A DNA stretch of 64,000 nt from Myxococcus eversor (GTDB lineage: Bacteria > Myxococcota > Myxococcia > Myxococcales > Myxococcaceae): NCBI RefSeq assembly GCF_010894455.1, contig NZ_JAAIXY010000018.1:124001-188000 (forward strand), in the 5' to 3' direction. The notes beneath the pieces are model-generated. The model saw nothing but the letters and a program-made list of their open reading frames with translations. It did no database searches and was not told where the DNA came from. The position numbers and the translations under genes were made by a program. This document shows, in pieces, positions 48,491 to 56,602 of this stretch. The stretch's first letter is position 1; each line of letters begins with the position of its first letter.

Positions 48491-49213
48491 ATGGCGAGAT
48501 ACGACGGTGGGGGAGTGGACGCGGCGATCAACGACCTCTCGAGGGTCCTGGAGCGCACGCGAGTGCGTCTGGATGCGCTCGACCGGAGTCACTTCGAGCT
48601 CAAGGAGGCCATCCGGGACGGACGGAAGGCGCACCAAGAGGCCACGGTCGCAGTCGGGGAGCTGCGACGGGAGGTCACGGAGCTACGGCAGGACGTCACG
48701 GTGTTCAGGCAGGACGTCACGGTATTCAGGCAGGACGTCGGTGAGCTGAAACATGATGTGAGTGCGCTCGAGCAGGACGTGGCCGCGCTCAACCAGAAGG
48801 TGGAGACCTTGGACGCGAAGGTCCACACCTTCGGCCAGAAGGTGGAGTCCCTGGACAACAGGGTCCACACCTTTGGCCAGAAGGTGGAGTCCCTGGACAA
48901 CAGGGTCCACACGCTGGAGGACAAGACCGTGGCCTTCGAGGCGAAGTTCCAGGCTTCGGACCATCGGTTCCTGGTCGTCGAGGAGAAGGTCGACGTGTTC
49001 TCCCGTGACCTCCAGGTGGTCCGCGCGGGCTTCGAGCAAGCCGTCGAGTCCCTCGCGAAGTTGAGCGAACACGTGGGTGCCTCGACCTCGGAGCTGCGTC
49101 GGGGGCTGTTCCACGTCAATGGGAAGGTCGCCCGGCTCACCGTCGACCGGGAAGACACCGAGCGGCGGCTGCAAGCCCACGAGAGCATCTTGAACAAGCT
49201 GCTCAAGAACTGA
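48491..49213 (+). CDS. Long coiled-coil protein with freshly duplicated heptads
   Basis: 240 residues from the ATG at 48491 (GGAGGGAGG upstream). Residues ~15-235 are a nearly continuous coiled coil with hydrophobic a/d positions. Two internal duplications are visible in DNA: 21 bp at 48689-48709 and 48710-48730 (Q-D-V-T-V-F-R) and 42 bp at 48821-48862 and 48863-48904 (V-H-T-F-G-Q-K-V-E-S-L-D-N-R), each with one substitution. Both are whole heptads (one and two), so the coil register is preserved. No signal or membrane segment. Similar tropomyosin-like proteins occur in phage fibres and cytoskeletal linkers; function here is unknown. Confidence 0.85.
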   Translation: MARYDGGGVDAAINDLSRVLERTRVRLDALDRSHFELKEAIRDGRKAHQEATVAVGELRREVTELRQDVTVFRQDVTVFRQDVGELKHDVSALEQDVAALNQKVETLDAKVHTFGQKVESLDNRVHTFGQKVESLDNRVHTLEDKTVAFEAKFQASDHRFLVVEEKVDVFSRDLQVVRAGFEQAVESLAKLSEHVGASTSELRRGLFHVNGKVARLTVDREDTERRLQAHESILNKLLKN

Positions 49214-49335
49214 CTCCCGCGTGAAGTGTCGCGGAGGGAGGACCTCGCGCCTCCCCTCGCGGCGGGTCAGTCCCATGCCGGTGTAGCGTCCGTTCCCTGT
49301 CTCGGGATTCCACGTCCGAAGAGAAGGGATTCGTA

Positions 49336-49989
49336 ATGAGGGTGGTGCTCATCTCCGACACCCACAATCGGCACGAGGAGCTGGAGGTCCCCGCGTGCGA
49401 CGTGCTCATCCACGCGGGCGACTTCTCTCGCCGGGGAAAGCAGCTGGAGTTGGAGTCCTTCCTCTCCTGGTTCGCCAGTCGCCCGGCTCGCGAGAAGGTG
49501 TTCATCGCGGGCAACCACGACTTCATCTGCGAGAAGGAGCCCGTGCTGACAAGGACGCTCGCGCACGAAGCGGGCGTGCACTACCTCGACGACGAGGAGG
49601 CGCTCATCTGTGGACTGCGCCTCTGGGGTTCGCCGGTGACGCCGCGCTTCGGAGGCATGGCCTTCAACCGCGACCGGGGCGCGGACATCCTCACCCACTG
49701 GAACCTCATCCCCGAGGGCCTGGACGTGCTCGTCACCCACGGCCCACCCAAGGGCCTCGGAGACCGGACGTTCCTCGGCGCGCACGTGGGCTGCGCGGAC
49801 CTGCTCGCTCGCGTGCGGCAGGTCCGCCCGCGCCTCCACGTCTTCGGCCACATCCACGAGTCTCCGGGCGAGCACACGCTCCCCGACGTGCCCACCCGCT
49901 TCATCAACGCGGCCAACTGCCACCTCCACCCGTTCGGGATGCGGCCTCCCGTGGTGCTGGAGTGGGAGCCCGAATCCCTCGCGCCCTGA
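49336..49989 (+). CDS. Calcineurin-like metallophosphatase
   Basis: 217 residues. The five metal-binding blocks of the fold are present: I-S-D-T-H-N-R, I-H-A-G-D-F-S, A-G-N-H-D-F, V-T-H-G-P-P and F-G-H-I-H-E. This arrangement (S-D-T-H, G-D-x-x, G-N-H-D, H-G, G-H-x-H) coordinates two metals. The P-P after the fourth histidine and overall size fit the branch that includes C. elegans/bacterial ser/thr- or phosphodiesterase-like Mre11-unrelated proteins; substrate unknown. Cytosolic, probably monocistronic. Confidence 0.93.
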   Translation: MRVVLISDTHNRHEELEVPACDVLIHAGDFSRRGKQLELESFLSWFASRPAREKVFIAGNHDFICEKEPVLTRTLAHEAGVHYLDDEEALICGLRLWGSPVTPRFGGMAFNRDRGADILTHWNLIPEGLDVLVTHGPPKGLGDRTFLGAHVGCADLLARVRQVRPRLHVFGHIHESPGEHTLPDVPTRFINAANCHLHPFGMRPPVVLEWEPESLAP

Positions 49990-50197
49990 CTCGCGTCAGG
50001 CGTGCGCGCCGTCCTGGGAAAGGCGGCCCGTCCCCGGGCGAGGGAGTCGGGAAGTCCGGTCCTCGGCCTCCGGAGTGTTGCTCGGTCGGCGGGGAGGCCC
50101 GAGGGAACATGCAAGCATCGGCACCCTGGCCCGTTAAGTAGTAAGGACCGCGTGCCGGATTCGTGGCCCGTCTCCCAGGTACCAGGAGCTTCTTCGG

Positions 50198-51988
50198 ATG
50201 AAACGATTTCTCATCGGCGCGCTCGCCTTCATTGGCGCGATGTCCGTCCTCTTCATGTTCGGCCTCATCGCCCTCATCGTGATGGCCTCCATGAGCCGCC
50301 CGAGCGTGCCGTCCAACCTCGTGCTGGAGATGGACCTGTCCCAGCCGCTGCCGGAGCATGTGTCGAACGACTCGCTGGCCGGTGCCTTCGGCGAGGACCC
50401 GCTCACGGTGCGCGACGTGGTGGATGCGCTGGAGAAGGCCGGAGAGGACTCGCGGGTGAAGTCGCTGGTGGTGCGCGTGGGCACCAGCCCCGGCAGCCCC
50501 GCGACGACGCAGGAGCTGCGCGACGCGGTGAAGGCGTTCCGGGCCAAGGGCAAGAAGGCCATCGCCTTCACCGACTCCTTCGGCGAGGAGGGCAACGCCA
50601 CCGGCGCGTACTACTTCGCGTCGGCCTTCGATGAAATCTACATGCAGCCGTCCGGCGCGGTGAACGTCATCGGCCTCGCGTTCGAGACGCCGTTCGCCCG
50701 GGATGCGCTCGCGAAGCTCGGCGTGAAGCCGCAGTTCGACAAGCGCTACGAGTTCAAGAACGCGGTCAACAGCTACACCGAGCAGGGCTACACCCCGGCG
50801 CACCTGGAGGCCACCGAGCGCTTCGCGGGCAGCCTCTTCGGGCAGATGGTGAAGGGCATCGCCGAGGGGCGCGGGCTGACGGAAGAGGCGGTGCGCGCGC
50901 TCATCGACCGGGCGCCGCTGCTCGCGCCGGAGGCCATGGACGGCAAGCTGCTCAACGGCCTGCGCTACCGCGACGAGGTCTACGCCGAGCAGAAGGAAGC
51001 GGCGGGCGACGGCGCGGAGCTGCTGTACGTGAAGAAGTACCTGGAGCGCGCGGGCCGGCCTCACACGACGGGGGAGACGATTGCCCTGGTGTATGGCGTG
51101 GGCGAGGTGTCGCGAGGCAAGAGCGGGGGCAGCCCGTTCGGCGGGGGGGCGATGGGTGGCGACAGCGTCGCGGCGGCGCTGCGCAAGGCCACGGAAGACT
51201 CGCGGGTGAAGGCCATCATCTTCCGCGTGGACAGCCCGGGCGGCAGCTACGTGGCCAGCGACACCGTGCGCCGCGAGGTGCAGCGCGCTCGCGAGGCGGG
51301 CAAGCCCGTCATCGCCTCCATGGCCACGTACGCCGCCAGCGGCGGGTACTACTTCGCCATGGACGCGGACAAGATTGTCGCCCAGCCCGGCACGCTGACG
51401 GGCAGCATCGGCGTGTACACGGGCAAGTTCGTCACCCATGGCTTCTGGGAGAAGCTGGGCGTCAGCTTCGACACCGTGGCGATGGGACGCAACGCCACGC
51501 TCTCCAGCTCCGACGCGGAGTACACGCCGGAGCAGCAGGCGCGGGTGGACGCGGAGCTGGACCGCATCTACGCGGACTTCACCACGCGCGCGGCGAGCAG
51601 CCGGAAGATGCCGCTGGAGAAGCTGCAGGGGATTGCCAAGGGCCGCGTGTGGACGGGCGAGGACGCGCTGGCGAACGGCCTGGTGGACGCGCTGGGCGGC
51701 TACCCCAAGGCGCTCGAGCTGGCCAAGGAAGCGGCCAAGCTCCCCGCGGACGCCCAGGTGCGAGTCGAGGAGTACCCGCGCAAGAAGAGCCCCGCCGAGG
51801 TGTTCTCCGCCGCGCTGGGCGAGACGGGCGACAACAGCGAGGACACCTCCGCGACGACGTCGGTCGCCACGCCCTGGGCCCCGCTGGTGGAGGCCACGCG
51901 CAGGGTGCACGGCCTCGGTGTGAAGATGGGTGTCTTCGCACCCGAGCGCGGCTCGCTGTACGCACCAGTGCCCGAGACGCGCTGGTAG
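50198..51988 (+). CDS. sppA: Signal peptide peptidase SppA, 67K type
   Basis: 596 residues. One N-terminal transmembrane helix (~7-32), then two tandem S49 domains. The general-base lysine is Lys187 in Y-E-F-K-N-A-V-N and the nucleophile Ser381 in T-Y-A-A-S-G-G-Y-Y, the split Ser/Lys dyad of the E. coli 67K enzyme, with G-S-I-G-V-Y after the serine. It degrades cleaved signal peptides in or at the inner membrane. Length and active residues agree with the family. A hairpin follows 17 bp after the stop. Confidence 0.95.
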   Translation: MKRFLIGALAFIGAMSVLFMFGLIALIVMASMSRPSVPSNLVLEMDLSQPLPEHVSNDSLAGAFGEDPLTVRDVVDALEKAGEDSRVKSLVVRVGTSPGSPATTQELRDAVKAFRAKGKKAIAFTDSFGEEGNATGAYYFASAFDEIYMQPSGAVNVIGLAFETPFARDALAKLGVKPQFDKRYEFKNAVNSYTEQGYTPAHLEATERFAGSLFGQMVKGIAEGRGLTEEAVRALIDRAPLLAPEAMDGKLLNGLRYRDEVYAEQKEAAGDGAELLYVKKYLERAGRPHTTGETIALVYGVGEVSRGKSGGSPFGGGAMGGDSVAAALRKATEDSRVKAIIFRVDSPGGSYVASDTVRREVQRAREAGKPVIASMATYAASGGYYFAMDADKIVAQPGTLTGSIGVYTGKFVTHGFWEKLGVSFDTVAMGRNATLSSSDAEYTPEQQARVDAELDRIYADFTTRAASSRKMPLEKLQGIAKGRVWTGEDALANGLVDALGGYPKALELAKEAAKLPADAQVRVEEYPRKKSPAEVFSAALGETGDNSEDTSATTSVATPWAPLVEATRRVHGLGVKMGVFAPERGSLYAPVPETRW

Positions 51989-52004
51989 CGGATCTCCATT
52001 CCCG

Positions 52005-52035
52005 CGCCCCTGCGTGCCCGTCGGACGCAGGGGCG
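52005..52035 (+). terminator. Hairpin downstream of sppA
   Basis: Perfect 11-bp stem CGCCCCTGCGT (52005-52015) and ACGCAGGGGCG (52025-52035) with a 9-base loop. No T-run, so termination may need a factor. The rest of the 338-bp gap to 52327 shows no gene; the frame open from 52159 has no ribosome site. Confidence 0.5.
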
Positions 52036-52326
52036 TGATGAGGGAACGCCGTGGATCCAAGGGCTTGAGGGTGCTGCTCGCGCCTTCAGGCCCTTTTCCG
52101 TGCCGTCACACCGCTGGACGCGCTCCGTCTCCCGGAGGAGACGTGACGACACGCCACGGTGGCGGGCACCCTGGGCCCTTGCCTTGCAGATGTCGTGGAC
52201 GCGGAACCGTCTGTCGCCGGCGAGGAAGCCGGGACGGCCGGTGAGGGCGTAGAACTGTTTCAATTTTCCGGGACGAGTGCGTTCCCAAGGGTAGTGGCCG
52301 CAGTGGGGGGCCGGAGGAGCCGGGTC

Positions 52327-53364
52327 ATGAAGAAGCGACTGGGGGACATCTTGCTGGCGCGTGGCGTGATTGATGCGCTGCAGCTCCACTCCGCGCTGGC
52401 GTATCAGCGCAAGTGGGGGGTGCCACTGGGGCAGGTGGTGGTGGATCAACGCTTCTGCTCGGCGGCTCAGGTGTTGGAGGCGTTGGCGGAGCAGGTGGGG
52501 ATGCAGACGGTGGACCTGGAGTCCCAGCCGCCTGAGCCCGGGCTGGCGCGGTTGATTCCGGAGCGGGTGGCGGAGACGCACCGGGTGGTGCCCCTGCGGC
52601 TGGAAGGACACGCTCCTCGGGACACGCTGGTGGTGGCCATGGCCGCGCCGGGGAGCCTGGCGTCGCTGGATGCGGTGAAGAGCGTGACGGGGCGGGCGCG
52701 GGTGGTGGCGAAGCTGGCCACGGACGCGTCCATCCGCCGCGCCATCGGCCGCATGTACCGGGGCGAGACGGACGTCGCCGTCCGGCGGCCCGGCATGGAG
52801 AGCTTCTCCCTGCCGGAGGCGGACGAGCAGATGACCATGGTGCTCGGCGCCAGCATGGTGGAGCTGACGAACATGGAGGCGCCTCCCGAGCTGCCGCTGT
52901 TGTCCTCGCTGGAGGAGGAGGCGGCGCGTCCCCAGCCCGTGGTGAAGGTGCCCGCGCCGCGCGCGCCCCTGCGCTCGAAGCTGCCCACGCTGACGGCGGC
53001 CCGTCCGGAGCCGATGGCCCAGGTGCTGGTGTACGGCTGGGGCGTGGATGCGGCGGCGGGGCTGGTGAAGGTGCTGGCGGCCGCGGGACTCAGCTCTCGC
53101 GTGGCGAGCACCGAGGAGCTGCTGGCTTCGAGCGAGGCGCAGGTGGTGGTGACGCCGCTGCCGTCGCTGGAGGCCTTGGGCCGCAAGGTCCCCGCGCAGG
53201 TGGTGGTGGCGGGGAAGATGCCCGAGGTGGACCTGCCTCGCGCCCAGGCGGTGGGAGCCCGGGGCTTCCTCGCCGCCCCGGTGGACCCCGACCTCCTGCT
53301 GCGTGCCGTGCGCAGGATGGTGACGCCCTCGGGCGATGCCACGTTTCTCCGCCGCGCCAGCTGA
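52327..53364 (+). CDS. MshEN/GspE N-terminal-domain protein
   Basis: 345 residues from the ATG at 52327 (GGAGGAG ~8 nt upstream). Residues ~1-140 match the N-terminal domain of type II secretion/type IV pilus ATPases: R-L-G-D-I-L-L-A-R-G-V-I-D, L-Q-L-H-S-A-L-A-Y-Q, P-L-G-Q-V-V-V, and R-V-V-P-L-R-L-E then A-M-A-A-P-G-S. In MshE this domain binds cyclic-di-GMP. No ATPase follows. Residues ~225-340 form a second, alpha/beta part (V-L-V-Y-G-W-G-V, V-V-V-A-G-K-M-P) like a degenerate receiver domain. It may act as a c-di-GMP-responsive partner in motility or secretion; that is inference. Confidence 0.85.
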   Translation: MKKRLGDILLARGVIDALQLHSALAYQRKWGVPLGQVVVDQRFCSAAQVLEALAEQVGMQTVDLESQPPEPGLARLIPERVAETHRVVPLRLEGHAPRDTLVVAMAAPGSLASLDAVKSVTGRARVVAKLATDASIRRAIGRMYRGETDVAVRRPGMESFSLPEADEQMTMVLGASMVELTNMEAPPELPLLSSLEEEAARPQPVVKVPAPRAPLRSKLPTLTAARPEPMAQVLVYGWGVDAAAGLVKVLAAAGLSSRVASTEELLASSEAQVVVTPLPSLEALGRKVPAQVVVAGKMPEVDLPRAQAVGARGFLAAPVDPDLLLRAVRRMVTPSGDATFLRRAS

Positions 53365-53379
53365 AGGGCGCGAAAGGGC

Positions 53380-53991
53380 TCAGGGCACGGCGGCGAGGAG
53401 CGAGCCCTCCGCGCACAGCGAGGACTCGTTGAGCCACAGCGACTCGAGTTCCACGGGGGCGGAGGAGAAGGGTTCGGCGCGCACCAGCGCGTCGGACTCG
53501 TAGCAGCCGGTGAGGAGCCAGCCTCTCTTGACGCGCTGATACGTCTCCAGCGTGCGCGCGGCCGGGTCCACCAGCCAGACATGGGAGACGCCGTGGCGCG
53601 CGTAGAGGGGCAGCTTGCGCGTGCGGTCCAGCGCGGCGGTGGAGGGCGCGAGCACCTCGCACACCCAGTCAGGCGCCAGGGTGAGGAAGGGCACGTCCGG
53701 GTCGATGGGGGAGGAGACGCGGTCTCGACGCCATCCAGCCACGTCCGGCACGAGCACGTCGTGGCCCAGCCGCAGCTCGGGGGCGCGCAGGAAGCACCAG
53801 CGGCCACTGCCACCCCGGCGGCGGTCGAGTTGCTCGCCCAGCTCCACTCCCAGCATGAAGGCGGCGCGGGTCTGCGCGGGAGTCAGCCTGGGTGAAGCGA
53901 CGAACTCCTCGTCCAGGATTTCTCCCACCCAGCCCGAGGGCAGGGCCGAGAGCATCGAGTGGTTCGCCAGGTGGATGATGCCTTCCGTCAC
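53380..53991 (-). CDS. Uma2/DUF820 family protein (PD-(D/E)XK-fold)
   Basis: 203 residues from a GTG with GGAGG 4 nt upstream. Family marks: A-H/A-F-M-L-G-V-E-L-G-E-Q-L, V-L-V-P-D-V-A-G-W-R-R-D, W-V-C-E-V-L-A-P-S-T and K-L-P-L-Y-A-R-H-G-V-S-H-V-W-L-V-D-P, giving the P-D, E-V-L and K of the restriction-nuclease-like core. Uma2 genes are abundant in cyanobacteria and myxobacteria; a nuclease role is predicted but I know of no settled function. No partner gene; it closes the block convergently with the MshEN gene. Confidence 0.92.
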   Translation of the reverse strand: MTEGIIHLANHSMLSALPSGWVGEILDEEFVASPRLTPAQTRAAFMLGVELGEQLDRRRGGSGRWCFLRAPELRLGHDVLVPDVAGWRRDRVSSPIDPDVPFLTLAPDWVCEVLAPSTAALDRTRKLPLYARHGVSHVWLVDPAARTLETYQRVKRGWLLTGCYESDALVRAEPFSSAPVELESLWLNESSLCAEGSLLAAVP

Positions 53992-54069
53992 AGCGCCTCC
54001 GAAGGTGCGTCGGTTGAGGGCGGCATTCTAGGAAGGGGTCTGACACGTCCCCGGACTGCTCGGAACGCG

Positions 54070-55488
54070 TCACTTACCGATGCAGAAGCGCTGGAAGATT
54101 GCGTCGATGAGCGCATCGGAAGCGGAGGTTCCGGACAGCTCGCCGAGGGCCTCCAGGGCGAGGGAGACCTCGCCGGAGACGACTTCCAGGGTGGACAGGC
54201 GCGACGCGGACTCCGCGCGCGCCAGTGCCTCGGCGGCGCGACGCAGGGCATCGGCGTGACGCTCGGACACCAGGGCGACCGCGGAGGGCGTGCCGCCACC
54301 CCACAGCCGTGAGACGAGGGCCTCACGCAGGGCGTCAACACCTTCGCCCGTGAGCCCGCTGACGCGGGGGCGGGGTGGAGAAACGGACGAGGGTGCTTCG
54401 ACTTCGTGCCCTCCATCGGACGCGGCCTCGACTTCGCTGTCACGCTGACGCGGCGCGCTGCTGAGCACCTCCGACCCCGAGGACACGTCGCACTTGCCGT
54501 CGACGACCAGCACGTCCGTCACACCCGCTTCGGCCCGCCAGCGCTCCGCGTCGGACTCGGACGTCCCCGGTGGCAGCACCAGCACCGTCAGGTCCACGCC
54601 CGCCAGCAGCTCACGCGTCCGGGCGATGCCGAGCGCCTCCACGCGGCCCGGCGTCTCGCGCAGGCCCGCCGTGTCGAACAGCATGACGCCCAGGCCGTTC
54701 CACTCGACGCGAGCCTCCAGGGAATCTCTCGTCGTCCCGGGCTCGTCGTCCACCAGCGCGCGCGCCTCGCCGACCAGTCGGTTGAACAACGTGGACTTGC
54801 CCGCGTTGACGGGGCCGAACAGCGCCACGCGCGCGCCCCGGCGCACCAGTCGGCCATGTCCCGCCTCGGAGAGCAGCGCCTCCGCCTGGGCCCGCAGCGC
54901 CTGGACTCGCGCCTCCGAGTCCTCGTCGGCACCCTCGGCCTCGTCGGGGAAGTTGAGCACTCCCTCCAGGTCCGCGTGCAACGAGCGCAGCGGCTCCTCC
55001 AGCGCGCGAACCCGCTCGGTGAGCGCCCCGGACAGCCCCGCGGCAGCCGCGCGCACCGCGGACTCCGAGTCGGCCGCCACCAGGTCCGCCACCGCCTCCG
55101 CGCGCGTCAGGTCGATGCGGCCATTCAGGAAGGCGCGCCGGGTGAACTCACCGGGCGCGGCGGGACGCGCGAGGCCGTCCTCCAGCGCGCGCGCCAGCAA
55201 CAACTGGAGCAGGCGCGGACTCCCGTGGGCCTGAAGCTCCACCACGTCTTCGCCCGTGAAGGAGGCGGGCGCTCGGAAGTAGAGGAACAGGCCCTCATCC
55301 AGCGCGCGGCCCTGCGCATCCACGAAGCTCGCGAGGTACGCGTGACGAGGCGTGGGCTCCACCGGCACACCCGGCGCCAGGCGGCGTCCCACCTCCAGCG
55401 CGGCGGGTCCGGACAGCCGGAGGATTCCCACGGCTCCAGCGGTGGGAGCCGTGGCCAGGGCGACGATGGTGGAGGTGGCTGACGTCAT
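54070..55488 (-). CDS. mnmE: tRNA modification GTPase MnmE (TrmE)
   Basis: 472 residues. N-terminal folate-binding domain (~1-120), helical domain with an inserted G domain (~217-400), and the terminal C-I-G-K with the essential cysteine. G1 G-P-V-N-A-G-K-S at 225-232, G2 G-T-T-R at 251-254 and G3 D-T-A-G at 272-275 are intact. The guanine-recognition motif, normally N-K-x-D, reads G-K-C-D at 331-334, and a polar ~40-residue stretch follows (S-S-G-S-E-V ... S-P-P-R). Works with MnmG on U34 of tRNAs. Whether the missing asparagine lowers GTP selectivity is open. Confidence 0.97.
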   Translation of the reverse strand: MTSATSTIVALATAPTAGAVGILRLSGPAALEVGRRLAPGVPVEPTPRHAYLASFVDAQGRALDEGLFLYFRAPASFTGEDVVELQAHGSPRLLQLLLARALEDGLARPAAPGEFTRRAFLNGRIDLTRAEAVADLVAADSESAVRAAAAGLSGALTERVRALEEPLRSLHADLEGVLNFPDEAEGADEDSEARVQALRAQAEALLSEAGHGRLVRRGARVALFGPVNAGKSTLFNRLVGEARALVDDEPGTTRDSLEARVEWNGLGVMLFDTAGLRETPGRVEALGIARTRELLAGVDLTVLVLPPGTSESDAERWRAEAGVTDVLVVDGKCDVSSGSEVLSSAPRQRDSEVEAASDGGHEVEAPSSVSPPRPRVSGLTGEGVDALREALVSRLWGGGTPSAVALVSERHADALRRAAEALARAESASRLSTLEVVSGEVSLALEALGELSGTSASDALIDAIFQRFCIGK

Positions 55489-55529
55489 GTGGGCTGGGGA
55501 GCGGGTGCTCCCCTCCGCTCACGGGAACT

Positions 55530-55757
55530 CTAACGAGGCCCCATCGGGGGCGTGGAACCACGGGCGGCCTTCTCGACGGCCTCGCGATTCTCCTCGATGT
55601 ACTTCTCCACCGCCCCGTCTTCGATTTCCAAGTCCCGAAGGACTCCGGGGTACACGAAGCGGAAGGCGGGAGACTCCTCATCCCCGCGCAGGCGGAAGCT
55701 CATCTTCAGCACCGCCGCGCCGTACAGCTTGTCCTTGAGACCCTTCGCCTTGCCCAT
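55530..55757 (-). CDS. Small conserved-position protein between mnmE and jag
   Basis: 75 residues from the ATG at 55757. Basic start (M-G-K-A-K-G-L-K-D-K-L), a short amphipathic middle (F-R-L-R-G-D-E-E-S-P-A-F-R-F-V-Y-P) and a charged helix (E-K-Y-I-E-E-N-R-E-A-V-E-K-A-A-R). Same direction as the neighbours, 11 bp from jag and 41 bp from mnmE, so probably in the rpmH operon. No signal peptide; unknown function. Confidence 0.7.
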   Translation of the reverse strand: MGKAKGLKDKLYGAAVLKMSFRLRGDEESPAFRFVYPGVLRDLEIEDGAVEKYIEENREAVEKAARGSTPPMGPR

Positions 55758-55768
55758 GCACCGCCCTC

Positions 55769-56602
55769 TCACTCGTCGACGTCGTCCTCGTCATCATCCG
55801 GCAGCAAGCTCCGCTTGGGCAGCGGCGCCGGCTTCTCCGGAGTGAACACCACACGGCGGTTGCGACCCTCGCCCTCGGCCGACACCTTCAACCCCGCGAC
55901 CCCTTCTACAGCCTTCAGGACGCGCGCGCGGTCGTCCTGTTTCATCGCGGCGAGCGCGTAGAAGCGCCCCAGGCTGGCGGACTTCTCCGCGAGCCGCCGG
56001 ACCGCCTCTCGCAACGCCGCATCCTCTTCCACGGCCACCGAGCGCTCATCCGACTCGCCGCCCGCCGCGCCCTTGGGCGCAGCGCCTCGAGCCGCCGGAG
56101 CCTGGGCCGCTCCTCCCCGAGCCTGCTTCGCCTGCGCGGGAGCCTGGGGCTGCTGCGCCTGGGCCTGCGCCCGAGGAGCCGCCGCCGGAGCGGGAGCCGC
56201 CGTGGCCGCGCCAGCCACGGGAGCGGACGCCTGCGCGGGGGCCTGCTGCTGCGGCTCGCGACGCTGCCGGGGCTCCGGGTGCGCGCCGCAGCCCAGCACC
56301 ACCCAGCGCCGCTCGACGCCGGGACGGTGCAGCATCTTGTTGAGCAGGAACTGGAGCGAGTCCAGCACCTGACTGCGGCGGCCCTGCTCCACGCCGGGAG
56401 GAGGGCCCGCCTCGAAGTGCAGCGCGACGGACAGGCTGCCATCCGCCGCGTCCTGCATGTCCAGGCGCGCCGGGAAGCCCATCAGCCCGAAGATGTCGCC
56501 GAGGAGCGTCTCCACGCGCGGCCGGAAGTCCGGGGCCGGAGTGCCACCCGGGCCCGGAGCACCAGCCACGGGGGCCTGCTGAGGAACCTGATGTTCGCTC
56601 AC
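55769..56602 (-). CDS. jag: RNA-binding protein Jag/KhpB type (KH + R3H)
   Basis: 277 residues. The start is a GTG whose last bases overlap the yidC stop (GTGA), a classic coupled start. N-terminal ~25-115: a KH-type RNA-binding domain (R-P-R-V-E-T-L-L-G-D-I-F-G-L-M-G-F, S-L-Q-F-L-L-N-K-M-L). Residues ~120-190 are a low-complexity A/Q/P stretch. The last ~85 residues hold the R3H domain, A-L-A-A-M-K-Q-D-D-R-A-R, ending in S-A-E-G-E-G-R-N-R-R-V-V-F-T. It binds RNA and in firmicutes works with KhpA in cell-wall control. Conserved position next to yidC. Confidence 0.92.
   Translation of the reverse strand: MSEHQVPQQAPVAGAPGPGGTPAPDFRPRVETLLGDIFGLMGFPARLDMQDAADGSLSVALHFEAGPPPGVEQGRRSQVLDSLQFLLNKMLHRPGVERRWVVLGCGAHPEPRQRREPQQQAPAQASAPVAGAATAAPAPAAAPRAQAQAQQPQAPAQAKQARGGAAQAPAARGAAPKGAAGGESDERSVAVEEDAALREAVRRLAEKSASLGRFYALAAMKQDDRARVLKAVEGVAGLKVSAEGEGRNRRVVFTPEKPAPLPKRSLLPDDDEDDVDE

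Noticed and set aside
45322..48744. 1140-codon plus-strand frame across the M16 peptidase
   Set aside because: It overlaps a complete M16 gene with zinc motif and terminator on the other strand; the product has no domain.
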